A DNA stretch of 64,000 nucleotides from Herbaspirillum rubrisubalbicans (GTDB taxonomy: Bacteria > Pseudomonadota > Gammaproteobacteria > Burkholderiales > Burkholderiaceae_D), in assembly GCF_003719195.1 (NCBI RefSeq), contig NZ_CP024996.1, forward strand, positions 744,001 through 808,000, written 5' to 3'. How positions within the stretch are numbered: the stretch's first letter is position 1; every line of letters starts with the position of its first letter. Both the position numbers and the translations under genes were made by a program. This document shows, in pieces, positions 56,864 to 64,000 of this stretch. The notes beneath the pieces are model-generated. The model searched no databases, had not been told where the DNA came from, and was given only the letters and a program-made list of their open reading frames with translations.

Positions 56864-58801
56864 TCACTGGCCGCGCAGGAAGAGCTTGTCCAGGTCCGAC
56901 AAGCCCATCTGGGTCCAGGTCGGGCGACCATGGTTGCATTGGTCAGAGCGCTCGGTGGCTTCCATCTGGCGCAACAGGGCGTTCATCTCGGGCAGGGTCA
57001 GGCTGCGGTTGGCGCGCACGGCGGTATGGCAGGCCAGGGTGCCGAGCAGTTCGTTGCGGCGCTCCAGCAGCACGCGTGAGCCGCCGTATTCGCGCACATC
57101 GCGCAGTACGTCGCGCGCCAGGGTCTGGGCGTCGGCATTCTTGAGCAGCGCCGGTACGGCACGCACGGCCAGTGTGGTGGGCGACATCACGGCGATGTCG
57201 AAGCCCAGCGCAGACAGGGTTTCCTGGTGCTCTTCCACCGTGCCCACTTCGACCGGGTCGGCGTAGAAGGTCACCGGGATCAGCAGTGGCTGCACGAACA
57301 TCTCGTTGCCGTCGAGCGCCGTCTTCAATTGTTCATACAGGATGCGTTCGTGGGCGGCGTGCATGTCCACCACCACCAGGCCGGCCTGGTTTTGCGCCAG
57401 CACGTAGATGCCGTGCAATTGTGCCAGTGCGAAGCCCAACGGGAAATCGCCCTCGGGCAGCGGGGCGGCGACCGGTGCGGGGGCGCTGCTGAATTGGTCT
57501 GCCGTACCGCGGGTGGCTGCGCCGCCATCCGCATCGGAGGTCGGTTCGCTGCGGAACATTTTGCCGTAGGCCGCCCGGTCCTGACGGATGCCAAAGCCGC
57601 TGTTGCCGCCGAAGGAGAACGGGCGTGGCTGTTCGGCGAACTGGGCGGAGAAGCTCTGCTGTTTCTGCTCGCGCATCCAGGGCAGGGGGGCGTTCGGCCC
57701 GGTTGCAGCAGGTTGGACGGCGAGCTCTTCGGATGCTTCACCAGGCTGTTGCGGCAGGTTGCCGAAGGAGACGGCGGAAGTCTGTGCCAGCGTGCGCGAG
57801 ACCGCATGGAACACGAACTGGTGCACCGCGCGGCTGTCACGAAAACGCACTTCGATCTTGGAGGGGTGGACGTTCACGTCCACCAGCGCCGGGTCCAGCG
57901 TGAGCGAAAGTGCATAGGACGGATAACGGTCGCCATGCAGCACGTCCTGGTAGGCTGCGCGCACTGCATGGGTGAGCAGTTTGTCGCGCACGAAGCGGCC
58001 ATTGACGTAGAAGTACTGGCCGTCAGCGCGCGCCTTGGAGGCCGTGGGCAGGCCGACGAAGCCATGCAGGCGCAGGGGGCCGGCGCTCTCATCAAGCGGC
58101 AGGCGGGCGTTGGCGAATTCGTCGCCGAGGATGTGGGCGCTGCGCTTGGCAAATTCGCCCACGTTCCAGTGGTCGACCGTCTTGCCATTGTGCGACAGCG
58201 AGAAGCTCACATCCGGGCGTGCCAGCGCGATGCGACGCACGACCTCGGCGCAGTGGCCGTATTCGGTCTGTTCGGACTTGAGGAATTTGCGACGCGCGGG
58301 AGTGTTGAAGTACAGGTCCTGCACGTCGATGGTGGTCCCCTGCGCACCCGAGGCCGGGGCCACGGTACCAAATTGGGAGCCGGTGATTTCCCAAGCGTGC
58401 GGGGCATCGGCGGTGCGGCTGGTGACGGTCAGTTGCGCCACGGAAGCAATCGAGGCCAGCGCTTCGCCGCGAAAGCCCAGGGTCGAGACATTTTCCAGGT
58501 CGGTCAGCGAGGCGATCTTGGAGGTCGCGTGGCGCGCCAGCGCCAGCGGCAACTGGTCCGGCGGGATCCCTCGGCCATTGTCAGTGATGGCGATGCGCTT
58601 GACTCCGCCTTGTTCCAGGCGCACGGTGATCTGGGTAGAGCCAGCATCGAGTGCATTTTCCAGCAATTCCTTGACCACCGCAGAGGGGCGTTCGATCACC
58701 TCGCCGGCAGCGATCTGCGAGATCAGTTGATCGGGCAGCGCCTGGATGGGGCGATAGGAAAGGGAAGACTCGGAAACAGTAGGGGAATGCGGTGCGTTCA
58801 T
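56864..58801 (-). CDS. mutL: DNA mismatch repair protein MutL
   Basis: The mismatch repair coordinator. The 645-residue protein has the GHKL ATPase domain with [31 protein letters not shown] (shown in part as [14 protein letters not shown]), [15 protein letters not shown] and the [17 protein letters not shown] segment. A Gln/Ala/Pro-rich linker (about 350-440) follows, and the C-terminal dimerisation domain ends LFLRGQ. No DQHA(x)2E(x)4E endonuclease motif is seen; [16 protein letters not shown] is present instead, as in E. coli-type MutL. The start [10 protein letters not shown] was chosen over an extension of 27 residues. Confidence 0.95.
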   Translation of the reverse strand: MNAPHSPTVSESSLSYRPIQALPDQLISQIAAGEVIERPSAVVKELLENALDAGSTQITVRLEQGGVKRIAITDNGRGIPPDQLPLALARHATSKIASLTDLENVSTLGFRGEALASIASVAQLTVTSRTADAPHAWEITGSQFGTVAPASGAQGTTIDVQDLYFNTPARRKFLKSEQTEYGHCAEVVRRIALARPDVSFSLSHNGKTVDHWNVGEFAKRSAHILGDEFANARLPLDESAGPLRLHGFVGLPTASKARADGQYFYVNGRFVRDKLLTHAVRAAYQDVLHGDRYPSYALSLTLDPALVDVNVHPSKIEVRFRDSRAVHQFVFHAVSRTLAQTSAVSFGNLPQQPGEASEELAVQPAATGPNAPLPWMREQKQQSFSAQFAEQPRPFSFGGNSGFGIRQDRAAYGKMFRSEPTSDADGGAATRGTADQFSSAPAPVAAPLPEGDFPLGFALAQLHGIYVLAQNQAGLVVVDMHAAHERILYEQLKTALDGNEMFVQPLLIPVTFYADPVEVGTVEEHQETLSALGFDIAVMSPTTLAVRAVPALLKNADAQTLARDVLRDVREYGGSRVLLERRNELLGTLACHTAVRANRSLTLPEMNALLRQMEATERSDQCNHGRPTWTQMGLSDLDKLFLRGQ

Positions 58802-58840
58802 GGCCGGATTATACCGCTGGTGGTGCTGGCTCGATGTGAA

Positions 58841-58862
58841 GAAGCCGCCCGCAGGCGGCTTC
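58841..58862. other. Hairpin between mutL and the chemoreceptor gene
   Basis: The 9 bp arms GAAGCCGCC and GGCGGCTTC flank a 4-base loop. It lies about 80 bases past the chemoreceptor stop on the minus strand, without a T-run, so it may be a weak terminator. Confidence 0.45.
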
Positions 58863-58939
58863 ATGTGATGCTGGAAGATCAAGTTTTCCAGTTGGAAAAA
58901 CCATCTCTGTCATTTTTGGAAACGATATAAATCGTTTCC

Positions 58940-60913
58940 TTATACGCGGAAGGTGCTGACCGCTGCTGCCAATCGCTCGGCTTGCTGCTGCAGCGATTGT
59001 GCGGCCGCTGCGGCCTGCTCCACCAGTGCGGCATTCTGCTGGGTGCTCTCATCCATCTGCGCGATGGCGCGGTTGATCTGGTCGATGCCTTCGCTCTGCT
59101 CGCGGCTGGCCGTGGTGATTTCGCTGATGACGGTGGAGACGCGCTGCACGCTGGAGACCACATCGTTCATGGTGTTGCCGGCCTGGGTCACCAGCTGGCC
59201 GCCACCGGCCACGGTCTGTACCGACGCATCGATCAGTTCCTTGATTTCCTTGGCGGCTGCAGCGCTGCGCTGGGCCAACGTGCGCACTTCGGTGGCGACC
59301 ACGGCAAAGCCGCGCCCCTGTTCTCCCGCACGCGCGGCTTCCACTGCCGCATTGAGCGCCAGGATATTGGTCTGGAAGGCGATACCGTCGATCACGCTGA
59401 TGATGTCGACAATGCGTTGCGAGGAGCTGTTGATGGCGTCCATGGTCTGCACCACCTGGCCCACGACCTCTCCGCCATGGCTGGCTACTTCCGAGGCGGA
59501 ACCGGCCAGCTCATCGGCCTGGATGGCATTGGCGGCATTTTGCTTGACGGTGGAGGTCAGTTCTTCCATGGCCGAGGCGGTTTCTTCCAGGGCGCCGGCT
59601 TGCTGTTCGGTACGCGCGGAAAGGTTGAGGTTGCCGGCGGCGATCTCGCTAGCAGCGGTGTTGATTTCCTCGGTACCGGCGCGCACGCTCGAGACCACTT
59701 CCGACAAGCCCATGCTGATGCCGTTGAAGGCGCCCATCAGGCGGCCGATCTCGTCGCTGCTGTGGACGTGCAGGCGGGTGGTGAGGTCCCCCCCGGCAAT
59801 GCGGTCGGCGGCCTGGCAGACGGCATCCAGCGGACGGGTCACCATGCGGTTGATCATCACCGTCAGGATCACTGCCAGCACGGCCAGGAACAACAAGCCC
59901 AGGCCGACGTAGAGATTGCGCATGTCATTGACTTCGCTGGTGATCTCATCGACTGCCGCTTCGCCCACGATGACCCAGTTCCACGGCGCATAGTGGGTGA
60001 ACACTGCGATTTTCTTGCGGCCATCGGCAGCGGTGTAGCGCAGCTCGCCCTGCTTTTGTTGCACCAGTGTCTTGATATAGGTGTCGCCGCTGGCGTCCTT
60101 GGCCTCCAGCAGGTTGCCACCTTCTTCCTTGCCTTCCCGCGCAGCGCCGGCGATCATCACGCCCTGGTCCTTGCCTTCGCGGCCGTTCAAGGCGAAGAAG
60201 TTGCCGGTGGCACCGATCTTGAGCGACTTGATCTGATCCTTCAAGGCCTTCACATCGGCCGAGATGTCGATGCCCACGTAGAGTGCGGCGATGATCTGGC
60301 CGGCGTCGTTCTTGATCGGTACGTATTTGGTGATGTATTGCTTGCCGAACAGCGTGGCCAGGCCGCTATAGGCCTTGTCGGACTTGAGGGCGGCGTAGCC
60401 AGGATGGTTGCGGTCAAGCAGGGTACCGATGGCACGTTCGCCGTTTTCCTTCTTCACCGAGGTCGATACACGCACGAAATCTTCACCGGTCTTGGCAAAG
60501 ATGGTGGCCGTCACTCCAGTGCGGGCGGTGAAGCGGTCGGGAAGGGAAAAGTCCAGGTTCAGTTCGCGCCCATCATTGCTCAATACCGGGGTGGCGCGAT
60601 CGCCGATCTGCACGGTACGACTTTCATCCAGGTTCAGCTTGCCGAATTCTTTATCGAACATGGTCGAGAAGCGGTCCACCTGGCTGTTCACGGAGCGGTC
60701 GAAGAGGCCGACCATGTCGGCCACACCGCGCGCGTCGTGGTTCATTTGTTCGACCGAACTGCGTTCCACCATGCGCGAGGCGGAGTAAGTGATCAGCATC
60801 AGCGCGATCACGAAGACGATACCCACCAGGGCGACCGTCATGGCAGTCAGTTTTGCACCTACCGAGCGGTGGAAAAGGGATGCGCGGGGCGCACCAGACA
60901 GAGGATTAGCCAT
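58940..60913 (-). CDS. Methyl-accepting chemotaxis protein with Cache-type sensor
   Basis: A 657-residue chemoreceptor. TM1 is at about 22-43, a large periplasmic Cache_3-Cache_2-like domain at about 45-330 (with FYVGIDIS-like AALYVGIDISADVKALK), TM2 at about 335-356, HAMP to about 410, then the cytoplasmic signalling domain. The conserved hairpin tip is IDGIAFQTNILALNAAVEAARAG-type, here in part QTNILALNAAVEAARAG, followed by FAVVATEVRTLAQRSA. There is no C-terminal pentapeptide tether. It passes ligand signals to CheA/CheW encoded elsewhere. Confidence 0.93.
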   Translation of the reverse strand: MANPLSGAPRASLFHRSVGAKLTAMTVALVGIVFVIALMLITYSASRMVERSSVEQMNHDARGVADMVGLFDRSVNSQVDRFSTMFDKEFGKLNLDESRTVQIGDRATPVLSNDGRELNLDFSLPDRFTARTGVTATIFAKTGEDFVRVSTSVKKENGERAIGTLLDRNHPGYAALKSDKAYSGLATLFGKQYITKYVPIKNDAGQIIAALYVGIDISADVKALKDQIKSLKIGATGNFFALNGREGKDQGVMIAGAAREGKEEGGNLLEAKDASGDTYIKTLVQQKQGELRYTAADGRKKIAVFTHYAPWNWVIVGEAAVDEITSEVNDMRNLYVGLGLLFLAVLAVILTVMINRMVTRPLDAVCQAADRIAGGDLTTRLHVHSSDEIGRLMGAFNGISMGLSEVVSSVRAGTEEINTAASEIAAGNLNLSARTEQQAGALEETASAMEELTSTVKQNAANAIQADELAGSASEVASHGGEVVGQVVQTMDAINSSSQRIVDIISVIDGIAFQTNILALNAAVEAARAGEQGRGFAVVATEVRTLAQRSAAAAKEIKELIDASVQTVAGGGQLVTQAGNTMNDVVSSVQRVSTVISEITTASREQSEGIDQINRAIAQMDESTQQNAALVEQAAAAAQSLQQQAERLAAAVSTFRV

Positions 60914-61366
60914 GGATGTTGTTGTTCTTGAATAAACGTGATGTGGAAAGCAAATGCCGAACGGAAAACTCTTGAAGGATCGGCTGCGCTTGCTGCATGG
61001 GTTTGCTCAATACGCTTCCGATGGACCCTCCTGGGTTGCCGTCGTCGGAAAGTCCTGCAACACGGACCAGCGAACCGATAGCAACCTGGCCTGAGGAGCG
61101 GCCTGATGAAATCGGATTGCCGAATCGGCAATGAAGGGCGGTCACGATATGCCAGACTCCTTTATGGAGGTCTGACGCTGATGCTGGAAATCGCGGTACT
61201 TGCGAGGAAGGACGTCAGTATATCGTCAGGTTTTTGCGTTAAATCAAATTACTTCGAATGTTTGCGCCCACATTCAACTGTGCTGTTGTTTTTCCACCGG
61301 GAAAGTGCATTTTCGGCATGAAATTATCGGCCTTCACGCCAGTGCCATTTGCTTCGCTGCGGCCTT
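60914..61366. other. 453-base gap upstream of the chemoreceptor, with a structured candidate leader
   Basis: On the minus strand, bases from about 61086 down to 61015 can fold into nested stems: GGTTGC/GCAACC, TCGG/CCGA and GTCC/GGAC. Downstream segments GTCC and TCGGAAG (61026 to 61015) can pair instead with the inner GGAC and TTTCCGA, in an order that would make a pseudoknot. A separate short inverted repeat, AGACTCC/GGAGGTCT, lies near 61162-61182. No protein gene is apparent. The folds were drawn by eye. Confidence 0.4.
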
Positions 61367-64000
61367 TTAATTTCCGGGTTTCGGGTTGTTGGCATCGCAA
61401 CGATATTCCCGCACCCAGCCTTCCAGCTGATGGGCCGACATCGGTCGCGAAAAGTAATAGCCCTGGGCCACGTCGCAGCCCTGGCTGACCAGCAGCCGGT
61501 ACTGGTCGGCATCTTCCACGCCTTCGGCCACTACGGTGAGCTTGAGACTTTCGCCGATGCGGATGACGGCATTGGTCAAGGCGCTCACGGCTTCATCCTT
61601 GGCCATGTCGCGCACGAAGCTCTGGTCCAGCTTCAGTTCCGAGACCGGCAGTTTGCGCAGGTAGCCCAGGCTGGAATAACCGGTGCCGAAATCGTCCATG
61701 GCCAGCGGGATACCCAGCGCGTGTACGGCCGAGATGGTCTGGCTGGTGCTGGGGTTGGTGTCCATCAGGACGGTTTCGGTGATCTCCAGGGTCAGGTCGG
61801 TGCTCACCAGGTTATAGCGGCGTAGCAGGCCGGTGACGAATTGCGGCAATTCCAGGTCGTGGAAATTGGTGGCCGACAGGTTCACCGAGATGGTCGGGAT
61901 CTGAATGCCGCGGCGACGCCAGTCGGAGAGCTGGAAGCAGGCCTCTTCCAGCGCCCACTTGCCCAGTTCGCCGATCAGGCCGCATTGCTCGGCAATCGGA
62001 ATGAAGCGGCCCGGGGAAATCTGGCCCAATTGCGCATCATGCCAGCGTGCCAGGGCTTCCACCCCGTACAGGCTGCGGTCATGCAGGTTGATCTGGGGCT
62101 GAAAATGCAATTCCAGATCCCCGCTGCGCAGGGCATCGCGCAGTGCACTTTCCAGTGCCAGACGCTCCTGGGCCAGACTGTTCATTTCTTCGCTGAAGAA
62201 GCTGAAACGCCCCCGATTGACCGCTTTGGCCTGGTACATGGCGATGTCGGCGCGGTGCAGCAAGGTTTCGATGTCGTGGCCGTTAGTGGGGAACAAGGCC
62301 ACACCGATGCTGGCCGAAGGGTTCAGCGGCGTGCCGTTGATGTGGCAGGGCATGGCCAGGCGTTCCTGGACGCGCTTGACCACGTCGGCCAGATGCTCGG
62401 GTTCATATTGGGTCAGCACCACCACGAATTCGTCGCCTGAGAGGCGGCCGACGATATCCGAGCGTCGGGCCTGCGATTGCAGGCGCGTGGCCACCGTGCG
62501 CAGCAATTCATCACCGGCCTGATGGCCCAGCGAATCGTTGACCTGCTTGAAGCGGTCCAGGTCGATGAACATCACCGCCACCGTGTTGTGGTCGCGCTCG
62601 GCGGTGGCGATCGCCTGGCCGGCTTGGACCAGCAGCAGGCTGCGGTTGGGCAGGCCGGTCAGCGAATCGTAGAAAGCCAACTGATGGATGCGCGCGCGCG
62701 AGGCTTCGCGCTCGATAGCCAGCGCGCACAGGTGCAGGCCGGCATCCACCAGCAGGTGATGAAAGGCGCTGGGCTGGCGCGGCTGGCGGAAATAGAAACC
62801 GAAGGTGCCGATGACCTTGCCGTCAGCCGACTTGATCGGGGTCGACCAGCAGGCGTGCAGGCCGTGGTCCAGGGCCAGTTCCTTGAATTCGCTCCAGCGC
62901 GGGTCGCTGGCGATGTCCTCCGAGATGACTGCTTCACCCGTAAAGGCAGCGCTGCCACAAGCGCCTACCAGCGGGCCGATCTGCAGGCCTTCGATGGCGC
63001 GCGTATAGATGTCCGGCAGACTGGGGGCGGCCAGCGTGTGCAGGCGACCCTGTTCATCGACCCGCAGTACCGAGGCAATCACCTCGGGCGCCACCCGTTC
63101 CACTTCCTCGCACAGCAGGCTCATTTGTTCTGGCAGGGAAGCGTCGCGCGCCATGGCGTTGAGTACGCGGTACTGCAAGACTTCATGCACCTTGGTATTG
63201 GTGATGTCGGTCATCACGCAGACTGCATTGATGAGCCGCCCCGCTGTGTCAAGGATGGGATTGGTCACCGCCGAGATCCACACCGGCTGGTCGTGGAAGT
63301 CGTGGATCAGTTCTTCGGTATGGAAGCTGTGCCCTTGCAGCAGTTCTCCGTGGCAGCGCTCAATGGATTTGACGAAGCTGGGGTGGTTGGCGAACAGCTC
63401 GCGTGGCAGCTTGCCGATCACTTGCTGGCTCTGGAAGCCCAACATGCGGGTGAAGCCGGTGTTGTGGAAGACGATGCGGTTCTTTTCATCGGTGATGAGT
63501 ACTGCATTGTCGGTTTCGTTGATGCCCAGCGAGAGCAGGTGCAGGTGCTCGCGGTCGCTTTTTTCGCGGGTGACGCGATAGGTAACATCGTTGCCGATGC
63601 AGATGACGCGTTCGGCCTTGCCATGCACATCCAGCAGCGGCGAATAGGTGGCCTCCCACCAGATGATGCGCCCGCTACGGGTGCGCCGCGGGAAGCGACC
63701 GGAGAAGAAGCGGCCATTGCAGACATCGCGCCAGAAGGCAGCGTATTGCTCGCTGCCGGCATAGTCGGGATCGCACAACACGCTGTGGGGCTGGCCCAGC
63801 AAGTCCTCGGCCAGGTATTCCATGGTCTTGAGGTAATTGCGGTTGACGGCCAGAATGCGCCCTTCGGGCGAGAGTTCGATCACGCCCAGCGAACGGTTCA
63901 GGGCACTCAACACGTTGTTGCTGTGGCGCGAGTCGTCGATGTGGGAACTGATGTCGGCGGCTACCGAGATGACCTTCTGCAATTGGCCGCAGTGGTCCAG
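61367..64000 (-). CDS. PAS-GAF-GGDEF-EAL c-di-GMP signalling protein (N-terminus beyond window)
   Basis: The frame continues to the right edge (reading LDHCGQLQKVISVAADIS, the end of a PAS domain), so the N-terminus lies outside. The visible order is: end of a PAS domain; a PAS domain with VLSALNRSLGVIELSPEG; a third PAS starting INETDNAVLITDEKN; a GAF domain with HACWSTPIKSADGKVIGTFG; a GGDEF domain with GRLSGDEFVVVL (SGDEF) and an intact I-site RRSD; and an EAL domain with GVEALARW and [17 protein letters not shown]. It ends YFFSRPMSAHQLEGWVREY, like E. coli DosP. Phosphodiesterase activity is the likely output. Confidence 0.9.
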   Translation of the reverse strand: MDHCGQLQKVISVAADISSHIDDSRHSNNVLSALNRSLGVIELSPEGRILAVNRNYLKTMEYLAEDLLGQPHSVLCDPDYAGSEQYAAFWRDVCNGRFFSGRFPRRTRSGRIIWWEATYSPLLDVHGKAERVICIGNDVTYRVTREKSDREHLHLLSLGINETDNAVLITDEKNRIVFHNTGFTRMLGFQSQQVIGKLPRELFANHPSFVKSIERCHGELLQGHSFHTEELIHDFHDQPVWISAVTNPILDTAGRLINAVCVMTDITNTKVHEVLQYRVLNAMARDASLPEQMSLLCEEVERVAPEVIASVLRVDEQGRLHTLAAPSLPDIYTRAIEGLQIGPLVGACGSAAFTGEAVISEDIASDPRWSEFKELALDHGLHACWSTPIKSADGKVIGTFGFYFRQPRQPSAFHHLLVDAGLHLCALAIEREASRARIHQLAFYDSLTGLPNRSLLLVQAGQAIATAERDHNTVAVMFIDLDRFKQVNDSLGHQAGDELLRTVATRLQSQARRSDIVGRLSGDEFVVVLTQYEPEHLADVVKRVQERLAMPCHINGTPLNPSASIGVALFPTNGHDIETLLHRADIAMYQAKAVNRGRFSFFSEEMNSLAQERLALESALRDALRSGDLELHFQPQINLHDRSLYGVEALARWHDAQLGQISPGRFIPIAEQCGLIGELGKWALEEACFQLSDWRRRGIQIPTISVNLSATNFHDLELPQFVTGLLRRYNLVSTDLTLEITETVLMDTNPSTSQTISAVHALGIPLAMDDFGTGYSSLGYLRKLPVSELKLDQSFVRDMAKDEAVSALTNAVIRIGESLKLTVVAEGVEDADQYRLLVSQGCDVAQGYYFSRPMSAHQLEGWVREYRCDANNPKPGN

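Noticed and set aside
58982..60931. 649-codon plus-strand frame opposite the chemoreceptor
   Set aside because: The minus strand encodes a complete chemoreceptor; the antisense product is low-complexity Gly/His-rich.
61015..61086. c-di-GMP (GEMM) riboswitch upstream of the chemoreceptor
   Set aside because: The conserved core and GNRA tetraloop-receptor arrangement could not be found; only an unassigned structured leader is reported.

Overview
The window looks like chromosomal DNA of a high-GC betaproteobacterium of the Oxalobacteraceae, most like Herbaspirillum or a close relative. This is an inference from gene content and order: a three-part proton-translocating transhydrogenase, separate GlyQ and GlyS subunits in a miaB-phoH-ybeY-corC-lnt-glyQ-glyS cluster, amgK-murU divergent from lptD-surA-pdxA-rsmA, and a hemP-bfd-tonB-exbB-exbD iron cluster. 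No replication origin, prophage, CRISPR array or rRNA operon is visible. There is one tRNA gene, an elongator tRNA-Met.

Layout. 1-2000: the end of an insertion sequence copy that lies left of the window, then a cytochrome b561 gene and two yceI genes. 2200-4500: purB and a divergent glutathione S-transferase gene. 4508-6117: a complete 1.57 kb IS1182-like insertion sequence sitting in a duplicated terminator hairpin. 6150-9850: iron and heme genes (hemP, an unknown small gene, bfd, tonB, exbB, exbD, then bfr) behind a strong Fur-box candidate. 9960-15230: mnmA, a Nudix gene, and pntAA-panD-pntAB-pntB. 15236-20365: upp, a ubiH-type hydroxylase gene, pepP, murU and amgK. 20463-26483: lptD, surA, pdxA and rsmA, with a 264 bp MITE-like element in the loop of the surA terminator. 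26600-34470: a Tyr/Pro-rich secreted protein, an EAL-PAS-PAS phosphodiesterase, gloA, an IS3 transposase relic, a fatty acid hydroxylase, a ClC antiporter and an OprC-like copper receptor. 34496-45904: a ten-gene minus-strand run from miaB to a YgjP-like metalloprotease. 46105-47714: a LysR regulator divergent from a cysteine hydrolase. 48112-53764: a sugar operon (kinase, binding protein, ATPase, permease, AGE-type epimerase). 53835-64000: a diguanylate cyclase, tRNA-Met, miaA, mutL, a chemotaxis receptor and a partial PAS-GAF-GGDEF-EAL protein.

How the genes work together. Envelope building dominates: LptD and SurA (outer membrane assembly), GmhB (heptose for LPS), PlsC (phospholipid), Lnt (lipoprotein acylation) and AmgK/MurU (peptidoglycan sugar recycling). 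TonB-ExbB-ExbD can energise receptors such as the copper receptor at 32357. Three c-di-GMP enzymes and one chemoreceptor handle signalling. Translation and tRNA modification are served by GlyQS, MnmA, MiaA, MiaB, YbeY and RsmA.

The most unusual signal is that mobile DNA here sits in transcription terminators. The IS1182-like element separates two 22 bp copies of a bidirectional terminator hairpin. A second copy, whose end is visible at positions 1-27, abuts a different hairpin in the same relative orientation. The IS carries its own hairpins with U-rich tails just inside both ends, which could replace the terminators it disrupts. Independently, the MITE-like element between surA and pdxA lies inside the loop of the surA terminator.
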